Origin: Siphonodentalium dalli
Lineage: Eukaryota; Mollusca; Scaphopoda; Gadilida; Siphonodentaliidae
Length of the DNA: 64,000 bases
Direction: 5' to 3'
Assembly: GCA_032622095.1 (NCBI GenBank)
Contig: CP136067.1
Location: forward strand, 194,084,052 to 194,148,051
Below, piece by piece: positions 32,445-44,098 of the stretch. The notes beneath the pieces are model-generated. The model was not told where the DNA came from, ran no database searches, and saw only the letters and a list, made by a program, of their open reading frames with translations. Both the position numbers and the translations under genes were made by a program. Within the stretch, counting starts at the first letter, position 1; each line of letters begins with the position of its first letter.

Positions 32445-33012
32445 CTTGAATTTGATTTCTGTCAAATCGGACCGCTCATCGTTAATGTACACTGAAACAA
32501 AAACAAAAACAAAAAACAAATATGTTCCCCATTTTCTGTGTCCGCGGGCTCGTAAACCAACAATTAAGTCGGCGTTTAACACTAAAAAGAAAACGACCAA
32601 ACAACAAGCTCGCAAATAAGCCATTATGAATAACACCACAAAGGCTACCACCATATATCTGTCATGAGATGACATTTATAAAATGTATATATCTAATTTA
32701 TATATGTGCGTGTGGGGGAGTATATGAATACAGAACCGCCGTGAAAGTCGATGGCAATCTGCATGTACTATCCTTTTCAAAGACTATGTGTGGCATTGAT
32801 ATATGGTATTAAATTTAACCCACCCTGGTTAAGTGTTCCTGCTAATTTGCTATGTTTCTAGTGGGTCCTGCTGAATTGCTATGCCAGTGGGGCAAACATA
32901 TCCTCCGTTTTTTCTCAAAGTTTCGCGTTTGCGGCATTTGGTTAATCAGAACGATTAGATGAAAAGTCGTTATTTGTATAAAACATTCTAAAACATATAA
33001 ATTGTAAATTTG
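32445..33012. other. No gene identified
   Basis: Contains a doubled GTCCTGCT-AATTGCTATG motif near 32840-32885. The minus-strand ORF 32403-32675 starts in unique sequence and ends inside copy 4; it is hydrophobic and unrecognised. Confidence 0.4.
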
Positions 33013-33016
33013 TTAA

Positions 33017-33409
33017 CCCTTTACCCAACAAAACGGCCAAAACCGGCCAAATAAAGCTTCAACAGCCTAAAATATCTTCGGTCTGTCTCCATAGAACCAT
33101 ACAAATATGGATATCATTGGAACCGGCTCCTTGACCACATTGTGATAGTTACAGTCATGCCCTGTGCCAATGCATTCTCTTATATATGCGAGTCGACCAT
33201 AGGTCGCCTCGCATATATAAGAGAATGCATTGGCCTAAAAAAAATCTTTTTTTTAACACTTTTTACCATTTTTTCTTACATTATTTACCAATTTTATAAT
33301 TTTTAATGTGTTAAGCCAATGCATTCTCTTATATATGCGAGGCGACCTATGGTCGACTCGCATATATAAGAGAATGCATTGGCACAGGGCCGTTCTGTTT
33401 GGTAAAGGG
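33017..33409 (-). mobile_element. TTAA piggyBac-like element, copy 5 (393 bp)
   Basis: TTAA at 33013-33016 and 33410-33413. Hairpins at 33166-33234 and 33315-33383. The left-end sequence has one change in the inverted end (TGTTTGG instead of TGTTGGG). Confidence 0.93.
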
Positions 33410-33413
33410 TTAA

Positions 33414-34460
33414 TGATTATAGCAGCGCCCGAAAACGTCATATCAAATTAGCAGGACGCACCAACATCGAGATTTCGTCTATCAAAACCATTGTCAATCA
33501 AACAGTAATGTTACAGTTGTTTTACCGATAAAAGTCCAATAATATACCAACGTTTAAAGGCACGTGAGGCCTTAATTGTCGAAAATATTCATATTTGTTC
33601 CAATCACCGTAACCAGAAAAAAATTAAAGCGCATACAGTTTCGTTCATATATACCATGACCATGTTATCATACAGATTTACTATATTTTACCTAAGCAAG
33701 AGCCTGATTGTGTTACAGAAGACAGTACAATGCTGCTGGCTAATCACACACAAATAGCATAAACGCTCTTTATTCGTTCCATATCAGGAATTCACCAACA
33801 AAGAACGCTCTTTATGTTTACCATCATAATATAAACAAACACCAGAAAAGTTACTTTTTATACTTTTGTTTACATAACAATGGTCAAACATATGACAATA
33901 ACATACTGTTTATGCGATATTTCTTATTTGTATACGGACAAAGTCTGTCTACATTTTGTTGTTCTTTCTGTTTGTGGCGTTTTTTGACGGGTGGAAATAT
34001 TTTCACAGGATACCCACCGCAAAGGCCAACCGTACCTTTAATCAAAACTTGACGGTAAACATTGTAAAACGAAAAAAAAAAAAAACAATGAACCAATATT
34101 CTGAAAATCGTATTCAGACTAAAATGATTAGCGATGTTTGTTGACAAATCACTATAACAGTTTTGTTTACATAATAGTTTCAATTAAACACGCGAATTCC
34201 TTTATTGGAGAACTCTCAATATTGAAAATAAGAACACCGTTTATCTTGTTTTCCATGTTCTCTTAGTGGTGATGTTGTTATACAGACAGTGCACTTTTTT
34301 GCACATTCACCCACTGCGAGTGCCTTGGTTTTCCTTTAATGTCACATGAAACCCTATAAGAAAGAAAGTAGTCCATATTAATTATTCGTACTATTAGTGA
34401 TATGACATTATAATAACACAGGGACTCGACGACAGTAATGGGAACGGGGATGCCTCAGTC
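33414..34460. other. No gene identified
   Basis: A 99-codon minus-strand ORF (33884-34183) is lysine-rich and unrecognised. GTTTACATAA recurs near 33867 and 34162. Nothing else is assigned. Confidence 0.35.
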
Positions 34461-34464
34461 ATGT

Positions 34465-34680
34465 GCGTGGCTAATGATCTTTGTTGTGGAGGAGGGGGGT
34501 GGGTCCAACTTAAAATTTCCAAGTGGACCCCACGAAGACCAAATTTCACAATTTTTGGAAGATCGTTATAGTTTCCCTTGGTCTGAAATGTTCCAAGTGA
34601 TATCTCAAAGTTAACAACTGGTCGAAATAGTTCAACTCGAATTTCCGCCACAGTGATGACCGGATACAACGCGGTTGATA
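34465..34680. repeat. G/C-tract dispersed repeat, diverged copy
   Basis: GGAGGAGGGGGGTGGGTCC, then AAATTTCCAAGTGGACCCC and TCTGAAATGTTCCAAGTG resemble the text at 55640-56030 (AAATTTCCAGCTCCC, GTTCCAAGTG). Confidence 0.5.
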
Positions 34681-34804
34681 TGTGAATACCTGCCGAGGTA
34701 TACTGGCACCATAATAACAGAAAGAGACCCGAAAAAGGATTTAAAACGGGGCTAAATAGACCTATTCCGCATAGGCACCGAAAATCACAATGTGTCGAGT
34801 ACCA

Positions 34805-35165
34805 TCCTCTTATTTAAATCCCATATACGGGAATATGAATCCTGAATGTACCGCCTAATATGGAGGTGTGAGTTCCGCGTATACCGCTTGAAAATGGCCT
34901 AATATACAGGCTAACATGGAGGTATGAGTCCTTATTTAAATCCCATATACGGGAATATGAATCCTGAATGTACCGCCTAACATGGAGGTGTGAGTTCCGC
35001 GTATACCGCTTGAAAATGGCCTAATATACAGGCTAACATGGAGGTATGAGTCCCGTGTATACCGCCTGAAAATGGCCTAATGTTCCGGCTAACACTGAGG
35101 TATGAGTCCCTCGTATACCGCATGGAAATGGCCTACCACGGAGGTGTGAGTCCCGCATATATAGC
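34805..35165. repeat. 121-bp tandem duplication plus ~60-bp subrepeats
   Basis: CTTATTTAAATCCCATATAC begins units at about 34809 and 34930 that are nearly identical over 121 bp. Within and after them a shorter motif (TATACCGC..GAAAATGGCCTAAT..GGCTAACATGGAGGTATGAG) repeats with decay to 35165. Confidence 0.92.
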
Positions 35166-35183
35166 GCCGTAAAACTACCTGAA

Positions 35184-37004
35184 CCAGAGGCGTTATTTCG
35201 CTAAAATCCCGATTCAGAATCTGGATTCAGATTACAGATTGGTCCCCGTACGACTTGGTTCGGCAAAAGAACAGACCAGAAATTGGCAGAATCAGTAAAC
35301 GAACAGACCTTAATCTCAATCTCGTGGTAATCCGAATCTGGATTCGGATTCCGATTACGGACTCAAATGTTCGTAATGTTAACAAACCGAGATTTCGTAA
35401 CCTAGGAGTTTAAAAACACAATAAAGCATAAGAATCCGTCTCTTGTGTACAAATTATTGCAGAATATAAACGATCTATATCAAAGAATTTGTTTTATTGA
35501 ATGTAAACTGGGAGAATATTACTGAAATTAGCCAAACAATAACGCTATTGATAGTAGCGCTGGGGGAGCACTTCGGTTGATGGCGAAGCAAATCATTGTT
35601 GATTGTCACTTTCATATGTCCATTTCATAATTCCATCCATAAAATACCGTCCGAACGCATGTCGATTTCGAATTCGGCGGACACGTCACCATTGACCGAA
35701 TTCATATGAACCTGCATGGATATGTCTTCTGCTGTGTTCATTATTATAATGTTTCTTCTTATTCAAGAAATAGTAGGATTATATGATATTGATGGATTAT
35801 CAGATACACGTATGTACTATCATCTAGTCTTATAGCAATTTCATGTTTAAAATGTTTTCTTTCGTTAAATGCAGTCGTTTTGCACAATAGTCTCTGTATA
35901 TAGACAACATACACATGTTCTAGGGACGTGGCTAGAAGTTTCCTAAAATTTCCGGCCAACTGCACCCCCCCCCCCCCCCCCATTGAACCAAACATCAATC
36001 TCACAGGTTCGCAGAATTCCATTTGCTCCCCTTGGAAATATCTAACCTGACAAACACTAAGATTGGAAAATTACCAACCTTTACTGGTTGAAAAAAATCA
36101 AACCTATATATGGTGTCAAATTAATGTCCAACTAATGTTGTGTCATGCATGCAATTTCCGACTGCTGGAATGTACCAAAGTTTAGTTTAGATATATTTAT
36201 TTCAAATATATGTCAAATTTAGATAACACATGATATATAACACATACATTTGTTTATACATACAAAGGAATTGGATGACAAGTGCTGTCTCACTTAAGGG
36301 TACCCCCTCTCCCATATGTTATTACATTGACAAAATAAATAATTAGTAATGGCAAAGCAACATTGAACATATTTTCAGATCACTGGACACCCCCTCTCCC
36401 GAGTTAGTCATAAGTTTGTATATGTATTTATTTAAAATCGGGTGTGTTGGTTGCGTTTGCTGGCTTGTACGTATCATTATTTGGAACAGTTAGTCAAAAA
36501 TAATCCTGATTTTCCTCACGTATGAATGACTGCACAGCTAAGCAAATTGTACCAAAGTTCGGGGTGGGGGTCGAGACACCCAACCAACCCCTGTCGTCAC
36601 GTCCCTGTTCAACTGACAAGTTTCGTGTGTTCTTCACAACATCTTCGGAATTTGATTCAGGAGGCCTAGAGCTGTCACGTTTAGATATGCTTGCCATCAT
36701 CAATAAACACACTTTAACTTGAAAAAAAGATGCGATTAAGTCGGATTGGCAGAAAATTATGTGCCGTGTATATACGCATAGAAGAAAAGCATGACTTTCA
36801 CAACAAACATGAACTTTATAAATATAAAATACAAATGATACTTGTGTCAAATACACATGAGCCATGTTTGACGCTGGGAGAATATTAAATATAGTTTCGG
36901 AGACCACGTGGATTTCAAAATCTGACCTAGAATCGGGAATTAGCCCCGCCCCCGTAATCGGCTTCGGATTCTGAATCCGGATTTTAGCGAAATAACGACT
37001 CTGG
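35184..37004. mobile_element. ~1.8-kb element with 38-bp inverted ends
   Basis: CCAGAGGCGTTATTTCGCTA continuing with AAATCC and GATTCAGAATC at 35184-35221 is mirrored at about 36967-37004 (GATTCTGAATCCGG, then TTTTAGCGAAATAACG and ACTCTGG) with two mismatches. The interior contains more GATTCAGA/TCCGAATCTGGATTCGG motifs, a G/C-tract repeat at 35930-36180 and no transposase-like ORF. The longest internal ORF is 36494-36907 on the minus strand (137 codons, unrecognised). No clear target duplication. Confidence 0.65.
35930..36180 (+). repeat. G/C-tract dispersed repeat inside the 1.8-kb element
   Basis: Starts GGGACGTGGCTAGAAG, has a C-run of about 16 at 35966, then short AATTTCC / TTGGAAA / CCAACTAA blocks, ending near GGAATGTACCAAAGTTT. 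Another piece, inverted (GGTGGGGGTCGAGACACC...TCACGTCCCTG), lies at 36560-36606. Confidence 0.6.
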
Positions 37005-37454
37005 GCACCAAAAAGGGGGTGGTAACCCTCTCATGTGGTGTACGAGCACTCGAGGTTGTCCCGACACTAATTCAGGCTACACTCGTCTGTACAATCGCGT
37101 GCAAGTCTACAAGATGGGGGAAATCTATTATTATTATATTTGTTCGCGAATGTCGAGGGCCGACCGTTTGTTGTCTACAGTTTGTTTTCTCCCACCAAAA
37201 TGTGACAAATTTTAATGGGATTGCATTCCAATTAATCTCATCCTTGAAGAGAGATTATGAGAGTTACGTTGCGCCGAATGAAGTGGTCTCATTATATTTA
37301 CCTTTCTCTACAATTCAAACATCAGCTTCACTGATGATTCCCCGTGTTATACCCCGGGTGTCTGTGTGTACGAGAATGTACCACTCTCCTATTCTCTCAT
37401 CGGTCACGTGACCTGTAAGGGTATAACCAATCAGCAGGGGTATGTGCGGCGAAT
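37005..37454. other. No gene identified
   Basis: A 130-codon plus ORF (37019-37411) spans most of this interval. Its composition is unremarkable and I recognise no domain, so I treat it as chance. Confidence 0.35.
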
Positions 37455-37650
37455 GGGGTCCTCGGCGGCGCAGTCGGTAAGGTGTACAACTCCACGCCGT
37501 CTCGCCATCCAGCGCTGGTTTTGAGGGTTCAAATCCACATGTCTCCATCGACGGTCTTCTTTGGGGAGTGTGTACATACAACTTGGACTTCCACCCCCGC
37601 CCCCGAAGCAGACCAAAAATCTCCAAGACCGGGAAATTTAATTTCCACTT
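37455..37650 (+). mobile_element. tRNA-derived SINE, 5' part
   Basis: The tRNA-like head carries a Pol III A box region (GGCGCAGTCGGTAAGG, about 37467-37482) and a B box GGTTCAAATCC at 37526-37536, about 50 bp apart as in tRNA genes. The anticodon-stem region GCCGTCTCGCCATCCAGCGC does not give a normal cloverleaf, so this is not a functional tRNA gene. The body is cut off by the reverse SINE that follows. Confidence 0.8.
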
Positions 37651-37654
37651 CTTG

Positions 37655-37942
37655 GTTGATTGATTGATAAGGGGTTTAAGGTCGCTTTCGGCAACTAAGG
37701 CCATATCACGACATTGCCAGTGTTAGTGGTGAGAAAATCCGCACAATTACGGCTAATCTAACAGTGTTCTACCATGTGCGGCAAACCACCGGCAATAGGC
37801 GAGTAACAGTTTAATGGCAACGTTAACTCCACCATATAACGATTTTGAAACGTGGATTTGAACCCTCATCACCAGCGATGGATGGTGAGACGGCGTGCGG
37901 TTGTGCCCATAACCGACAGAGCCACCGAGGCCCCATGAACCC
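37655..37942 (-). mobile_element. tRNA-derived SINE, near full length, minus strand
   Basis: On the minus strand: A box region GTGGCTCTGTCGGTTATGGG (about 37905-37924), B box GGTTCAAATCC (37854-37864), a ~170-bp body with GCCGCACATGGTAGAACAC and GTCGTGATATGGCCTTAG, then GTTGCCGAAAGCGACC and an ATCA-type tail (ATCAATCAATCAA at about 37658-37672). The head is similar to the forward SINE at 37455, so both come from one family and lie in inverted, tail-inward arrangement. Confidence 0.85.
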
Positions 37943-38120
37943 CTTTAGAATTTTACAATTGGTACAGCAGACTTTCCAACTGTTAAAAATGTACAACCTA
38001 TCAATTTCCAACTGAAGGAAATTTAAGTCCCCAAAATTAACCGAAATGTGGAAATATTAGATTTTTGTCTAAAAAACACATTTCACACTAAATACCACAG
38101 GCCCCGGCGGGAAAATACTG

Positions 38121-38428
38121 AAATACCAATATAGATTATACCAGTGATATGGTTCAAAAGATCGAGCTCTGAGCGGACAGGAACTTTGACGACCAGATTT
38201 CGGTAGATTTCGGTAGTTTCCGATACGATATCTCGACTTCGTTTCGTTCAATTTCGCCGAGTTATATGTCAAGCGAAAGGGAATTTTATTGCCAATAAGA
38301 AAAACCAAATGATAATTTGGCTGAAATGATCGATTTTTTGAATTTATTAGGGGTTTGATAGTTGGCATGGTTTTAGCCAAAATCGATCTGTGGAACTTTG
38401 TCACTGGTATAGTTTATATTGGTATTTT
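38121..38428. mobile_element. ~308-bp inverted-repeat MITE
   Basis: AAATACCAATATAGATTATA with CCAGTGATATGGTTC at the left is mirrored by GAACTTTGTCACTGG and TATAGTTTATATTGGTATTT at the right, about 40 bp with mismatches. The 111-codon minus ORF within is unrecognised. Confidence 0.7.
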
Positions 38429-39016
38429 ATTAATTCTCCCCAGAGGCTCTGATCTAAATACTGGTTGGAGTATTAATTTATCAAAACATACTTAAAGGAA
38501 ACAATTATTATCCTCTATAAACAATGTATCCTATGGTACTATAAAACATATGTTCACCCTCGCAATATGAGAGATAACGATCTAATTATGTCCAAAAAAG
38601 TGGTTAAAACAAAATAATTTAGGTCATTAGAGAGTTTGACAGAAAATATTTGCAACAAATGCACTGAATTATTTAGCTTATAAACACAATTAGGGTATGA
38701 GCTCAGTTTACTATATATCTGAAATCATGAATGTCTGCGAGAAAATAAATAAAACATTTTTCTTTGCATATTTTAGTTTTTTCGGTAGCCATTTGCAGAA
38801 CTATTGTTGTGTTGTTTGAAGGACCAAAACAACATAAAACATAATAATGGCTATATGGGTCATGCAAACCGACCATAATCAATCTGGCTGTACCTATTTC
38901 ATTTTTGCAGACACCAGCGCAGCCATTATTTAATGTGCTATTGAATGTTTCATAATGACTTTTCTCATATCGATCGGATTAGCCAACCATGAACAAGACA
39001 ACTTTAGAAAATTAAA
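38429..39016. other. Unassigned; host sequence of the following insertion
   Basis: The final part (CTCATATCGATCGGATTAGCCAAC..., 38965-39010), together with 39476-39560 (GCAGCATAACAATTCAGC..GACCCACCGAC), matches the order of 48900-49030 (CTCAAATCGCTCGGATTAGCC ... ATAGCAATTCAG..GACCCACCA). The 39017-39475 element therefore interrupts an older dispersed repeat here. Confidence 0.55.
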
Positions 39017-39475
39017 GGTACTCAATCCAATCAGACGGTCCCCATACCATCAAGATACAACAACAACAACATTTCTTCAAAATAAGCTTTAGTTATCAGA
39101 ATCGATTTATTGCAACAAAATAATGCTAACCACTGTCAACTATGGTATCAAATTTCCCAAAACTTTTTATTTATCAACATTTTGTTCAACAAAATATGGC
39201 CGTATTATCACTAAAGTATCACGAAATTTGACCGTATTACCACTTGATTTTAGAGTTATCCATCTTCATCCGCAATTTTGTCCGAGACCGTCCGTTTGAC
39301 CATGTGTTTCGGGGCCACATATTATTACACATCTCGAGAAATAACGTTACTTCAAAAATCGATATCTGATCACTCTGAGTTTTGATGGGTGGGTTTCTCG
39401 ACTCGAATCAAATATTTGTTTACCCCCGAAGCCAAAGAAATAGTAATTTAGGAGCCCCTAATCGGATTGAGTACA
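39017..39475 (-). mobile_element. GGTACTC inverted-repeat element, copy at 39 kb (459 bp)
   Basis: Ends GGTACTCAATCCAATCAGAC and, mirrored, ATCGGATTGAGTAC. The interior, in reverse order relative to 58056-58510, contains AACAACAACAACATTTCTTC, GGTTAGCATTATT-complement, CATCCGCAATTTTGTCCGAG and GACTCGAATCAAATA. No ORF of note. Confidence 0.8.
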
Positions 39476-39577
39476 TTCAAGCTGCTTTTTCTTATAACAG
39501 TATCATTTTTGCCCTACCTGCAGCATAACAATTCAGCATGACCCACCGACATCATGGCAGATTATGAGGACCACTTA

Positions 39578-42568
39578 ATCCTTTATATACTAAAGCACCA
39601 TTGATAAGTAGTTATCTAATCGGACATGTTCATATAATAAGTTAAACCCTTTCTATACTAAAGCACCATTGATGAGTAGTTATACAATCGGACATGTTCA
39701 TATAATAAGTTAAACCCTTCTATACTAAAGCACCATTGATGAGTAGTTATCTAATCGGACATGTTCATATAATAAGTTAAACCATTCTATGTTAAAGCAC
39801 CATTGATGAGTAGTTATCTAATCGGACATGTTCATATAATAAGTTAAAACCCTTCTATACTAAAGCACCATTGATGAGTAGTTATACAATCGGACATGTT
39901 CATATAATAAGTTAAACCCTTCTATACTAAAGCACAATTGGTAAGTAGTTATCTAATCGGACATGTTCATATAATAAGTTAAACCCTTCTATACTAAAGC
40001 ACCATTGATGAGTAGTTATCCAATCGGACATGTTCATATAATAAGTTAAACCATTCTATACTAAAGCACCATTGATGAGTAGTTATCCAATCGGACATGT
40101 TCATATAATAAGTTAAACCCTTCTATACTAAAGCACCATTGATGAGTAGTTATCCAATCGGACATGTTCATATAATAAGTTAAACCCTTCTATACTAAAC
40201 CACCATTGATGAGTAGTTATCCAATCGGACATGTTCATATAATAAGTTAAACCCTTTCTATACTAAACCACCATTGATAAGTAGTTATCCAATCGGACAT
40301 GTTCATATAATAAGTTAAACCCTCTATACTAAAGAACCATTGATGAGTAGTTATCCAATCGGACAGGTTCATATAATAAGTTAAACCCTTCTATACTCAA
40401 GCACCATTGATAAGTAGTTATCTAATCGGACATGTTCATATAATAAGTTAAACCCTTCTATACTAAAGCACCATTGGTGAGTAGTTATCCAATCGGACAT
40501 GTTCATATAATAAGTTAAACCATTCTATACTAAAGCACCATTGATGAGTAGTTATGTAATCGGACATGTTCATATAATAAGTTAAACCCTTCTATACTAA
40601 AGCACCATTGATGAGTAGTTATCCAATCGGACATGTTCATATAATAAGTTAAACCCTTCTATACTAAACCACCATTGATGAGTAGTTATCCAATCGGACA
40701 TGTTCATATAATAAGTTAAACCCTTTCTATACTAAACCACCATTGATAAGTAGTTATCCAATCGGACATGTTCATATAATAAGTTAAACCCTCTATACTA
40801 AAGAACCATTGATGAGTAGTTATCTAATCGGACATGTTCATATAATAAGTTAAACCCTCTATACTAAAGAACCATTGATGAGTAGTTATCCAATCGGACA
40901 GGTTCATATAATAAGTTAAACCCTTCTATACTAAAGCACCATTGATAAGTAGTTATCTAATCGGACATGTTCATATAATAAGTTAAACCCTTCTATACTA
41001 AAGCACCATTGATGAGTAGTTATCTAATCGGACATGTTCATATAATAAGTTAAACCCTTCTATACTAAAGCACCATTGATGAGTAGTTATCTAATCGGAC
41101 ATGTTCATATAATAAGTTAAACCATTCTATGTTAAAGGACCATTGATGAGTAGTTATCCAATCGGACATGTTCATATAATAAGTTAAACGCTTCTATACT
41201 AAAGCACCATTGATGAGTAGTTATCCAATCGGACATGTTCATATAATAAGTTAAGCTATTCTATGTTAAAGCACCATTGATGAGTAGTTATCTAATCGGA
41301 CATGTTCATATAATAAGTTAAACCCTTCTATACTAAAGCACCATTGATGAGTAGTTATCCAATCGGACATGTTCATATAATAAGTTAAACCCTTCTATAC
41401 TAAAGCACCATTGGTGAGTAGTTATCTAATCGGACATGTTCATATAATAAGTTAAACCCTTCTATACTAAAGCACCATTGATGAGTAGTTATCTAATCGG
41501 ACATGTTCATATAATAAGTTAAACCATTCTATGTTAAAGCACCATTGATGAGTAGTTATCCAATCGGACATGTTCATATAATAAGTTAAACCATTCTATG
41601 TTAAAGCACCATTGATGAGTAGTTATCTAATCGGACATGTTCATATAATAAGTTCATGTTCATATAATAAGTTAAACCCTTTCTATACTAAAGCACCATT
41701 GATGAGTAGTTATCCAATCGGACATGTTCATATAATAAGTTAAACCATTCTATGTTAAAGCACCATTGATGAGTAGTTATCCAATCGGACATGTTCATAT
41801 AATAAGTTAAACCCTTCTATACTAAAGCACCATTGATGAGTAGTTATCTAATCGGACATGTTCATATAATAAGTTAAACCATTCTATGTTAAAGCACCAT
41901 TGATAAGTAGTTATCCAATCGGACATGTTCATATAATAAGTTAAACCATTCTATGTTAAAGCACCATTGATAAGTAGTTATCCAATCGGACATGTTCATA
42001 TAATAAGTTAAACCATTCTATGTTAAAGCACTATTGATGAGTAGTTATCTAATCGGACATGTTCATATAATAAGTTAAACCCTTCTATACTAAAGCACCA
42101 TTGATGAGTAGTTATCCAATCGAACATGTTCATATAATAAGTTAAACCCTTCTATACTAAAGCACCATTGATGAGTAGTTATCCAATCGGACATGTTCAT
42201 ATAATAAGTTAAACCCTTCTATACTAAAGCACCATTGATGAGTAGTTATCTAATCGGACATGTTCATATAATAAGTTAAACCCTTCTATACTAAAGCACC
42301 ATTGATGAGTAGTTATCCAATCGGACATGTTCATATAATAAGTTAAACCCTTCTATACTAAAGCACCATTGATGAGTAGTTATCCAATCGGACATGTTCA
42401 TATAATAAGTTAAACCCTTCTATACTAAAGCACCATTGATGAGTAGTTATCTAATCGGACATGTTCATATAATAAGTTAAACCCTTTCTATACTAAAGCA
42501 CCATTGATGAGTAGTTATCCAATCGGACATGTTCATATAATAAGTTCATGTTCATATAATAAGTTAAA
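39578..42568. repeat. 67-bp satellite, about 44 copies
   Basis: Unit TTCTATACTAAAGCACCATT, GATGAGTAGTTATCCAATCG, GACATGTTCATATAATAAGT, TAAACCC. Variants: TATCTAAT, CATTCTATGTTAAAG, AAACCACCATT, AAAGAACCATT, GACAGGTTC. A run of variants at 40195-40390 is repeated at 40665-40910, a shift of 470 bp (seven units), showing block duplication. A truncated 22-bp unit (TTCATGTTCATATAATAAG) occurs at about 41653 and again at the right end (42545). The unit length is not a multiple of three and no ORFs run through. Confidence 0.97.
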
Positions 42569-42599
42569 CAATGTTGTTGAACCTATTATCTAAACATTT

Positions 42600-42732
42600 C
42601 CCTCAATAAATAGGACTCCTTTGTACCCTCAATAAATAGGACTCCTTTATACCCTCAATAAATAGGACTCCTTTATACCCTCAATAAATAGGACTCCTTT
42701 ATACCCTCAATAAACAGGACTCCTTTATACCA
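42600..42732. repeat. 26-bp tandem repeat, five copies
   Basis: CCCTCAATAAATAGGACTCC followed by TTTATA, starting at 42600, 42626, 42652, 42678 and 42704. It adjoins the 67-bp satellite after 30 bp. Confidence 0.95.
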
Positions 42733-42778
42733 AGTCTTCTCCGTCCACAACGGCTTGGGATATCGCTTGGGTTCAAGC

Positions 42779-42919
42779 CTTGAAATAGTGTGCCTGTCAT
42801 TTGCAGAATGAGGTCCCCAGAGGGTGAATTTAGTGATGCTATCCCGCTATGCGGGATAGCATCACTAAATTCACCCTATGTGAACCTCATTCTGCAAATG
42901 ACAGACACACCATTTCAAG
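42779..42919. mobile_element. 141-bp palindromic foldback element (CTTGAAATAG family)
   Basis: The arms start CTTGAAATAGTGTGCCTGTC, include TTTGCAGAATGAGGT and GGGTGAATTTAGTGATGCTA, and close at TCCCGC-TAT-GCGGGA. The stem is about 69 bp with few mismatches. Same family as 54794-55039. Confidence 0.92.
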
Positions 42920-42929
42920 GCTCGGTTGG

Positions 42930-43430
42930 GTTGATGCTGTTTTGTTTTCACCGATACCCGTCCCGTTACTCTTCTATACCAGACTGTCATTGAAAAGACG
43001 CACTACGATTGCGCGTGAAGTCCGGGCATTCACCGCCTGACATGTCCGCGATTAATCTGTCTTCAAAATGAAAAATCAATTACCGTGATACAGAAAGGAA
43101 AATTGATGGTATGATCGTTTAATATATTGTTTACATACATTTTATGATAACGCGACAAATCTAAATTCTCTGGAAAATAAAGTCTGTTTTCTTTACATCT
43201 CGTTGCTTTGGGTGACATTCACCGGACCTCTGATATATATGTACGCATGTTTGATATCAGCATGCCTTACGAAGGCTGCCTTTTATGTTCATATGCGCAG
43301 AGCGTCCATTTGACCTAAGCTGAAGACATACAAGCAAGATAACTCCCGCCCACGATTTTTGGCGTAAAGTCTGTTATAGAAGAGTACCGGGACGGGACTC
43401 GGTCCAAAACAGCTCAACCAACCGCTAAAC
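42930..43430. mobile_element. ~500-bp inverted-repeat element
   Basis: GTTGGGTTGATGCTGTTTTG then CCCGTCCCGTTACTCTTCTATA at the left is mirrored by TATAGAAGAGTACCGGGACGG and CAAAACAGCTCAACCAACC at the right (about 43373-43430). Interior unassigned. Confidence 0.75.
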
Positions 43431-44015
43431 GAAGCTGGTGTTGGCCGAAAAGACTCACACGGTGTAGGGCTCCTTATGCACTTTTATATATAATAGTGAT
43501 AGGGCGCGAAGCGCCCAGGATGGTCGAAAAGATCGAGAGATCTTCTCCTTCACCCCTTGCACTTTTATTTATCTGTCGTCTGCTTTTATCACATTCCGGT
43601 GTACACCTTTTAGCTAAGTGGGGGAATCCCCATTTAACCAGAAGTGAGGATGATGAAGCAATTGCCAGGTGATGCTTTGTACAGCTGCATTCAGCCGTCG
43701 GCAAAACACACCTCGTAATTGCCAAAACGCATGTCACGTCGACGTGAATTCCAGGTACAACTGGTGAATACATTAACCGACTTTGTATTTCCACGAAGTA
43801 ATTAATTAACCTGTGTTTGTTTTACGCATCCAACAAACCACATATATATCCATCGAAAAGTGACAAATGTCAAGGGCTCGGTCTGCTTGCTAGTAACTTT
43901 AACAATAGTTTGTTAAGCTAATGCGTCATCTGCATCATCAGCCGTATTCAAGGTTTCACTGTAATTGTTATGAAAACTATTTGTAATTATGTTTGAAGTG
44001 TTGGGTGCGTGCGTT
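43431..44015. other. No gene; dispersed-repeat piece
   Basis: About 43565-43640 (TTTATCTGTCGTCTGCT ... GGGGGAATCCCCATTTAACC) is a diverged copy of the sequence at 6850-6945. The minus ORF 43474-43794 (106 codons) overlaps it and is probably repeat-derived. A small palindrome GGGCGCGAAGCGCCC lies at 43502. Confidence 0.5.
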
Positions 44016-44017
<2 letters not shown>

Positions 44018-44096
<79 letters not shown>

Positions 44097-44098
44097 TT
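44018..44098. repeat. Compound (GT)n-(GA)n microsatellite
   Basis: About 13 GT units pass directly into about 28 GA units with single interruptions (GC at 44050, AA at 44080). Confidence 0.97.

Noticed and set aside
36494..36907. 137-aa minus ORF as a transposase of the 1.8-kb element
   Set aside because: No DDE-like spacing or zinc-finger pattern, and part of it lies over a G/C-tract repeat fragment (36560-36606).
37455..37540. Functional tRNA gene
   Set aside because: A and B boxes are present but the acceptor and anticodon stems do not pair, and a SINE body and an inverted second copy follow.
43474..43794. 106-aa minus ORF as a gene
   Set aside because: It overlaps a dispersed repeat that has diverged copies at 6850 and 46880 where the frame is not open.
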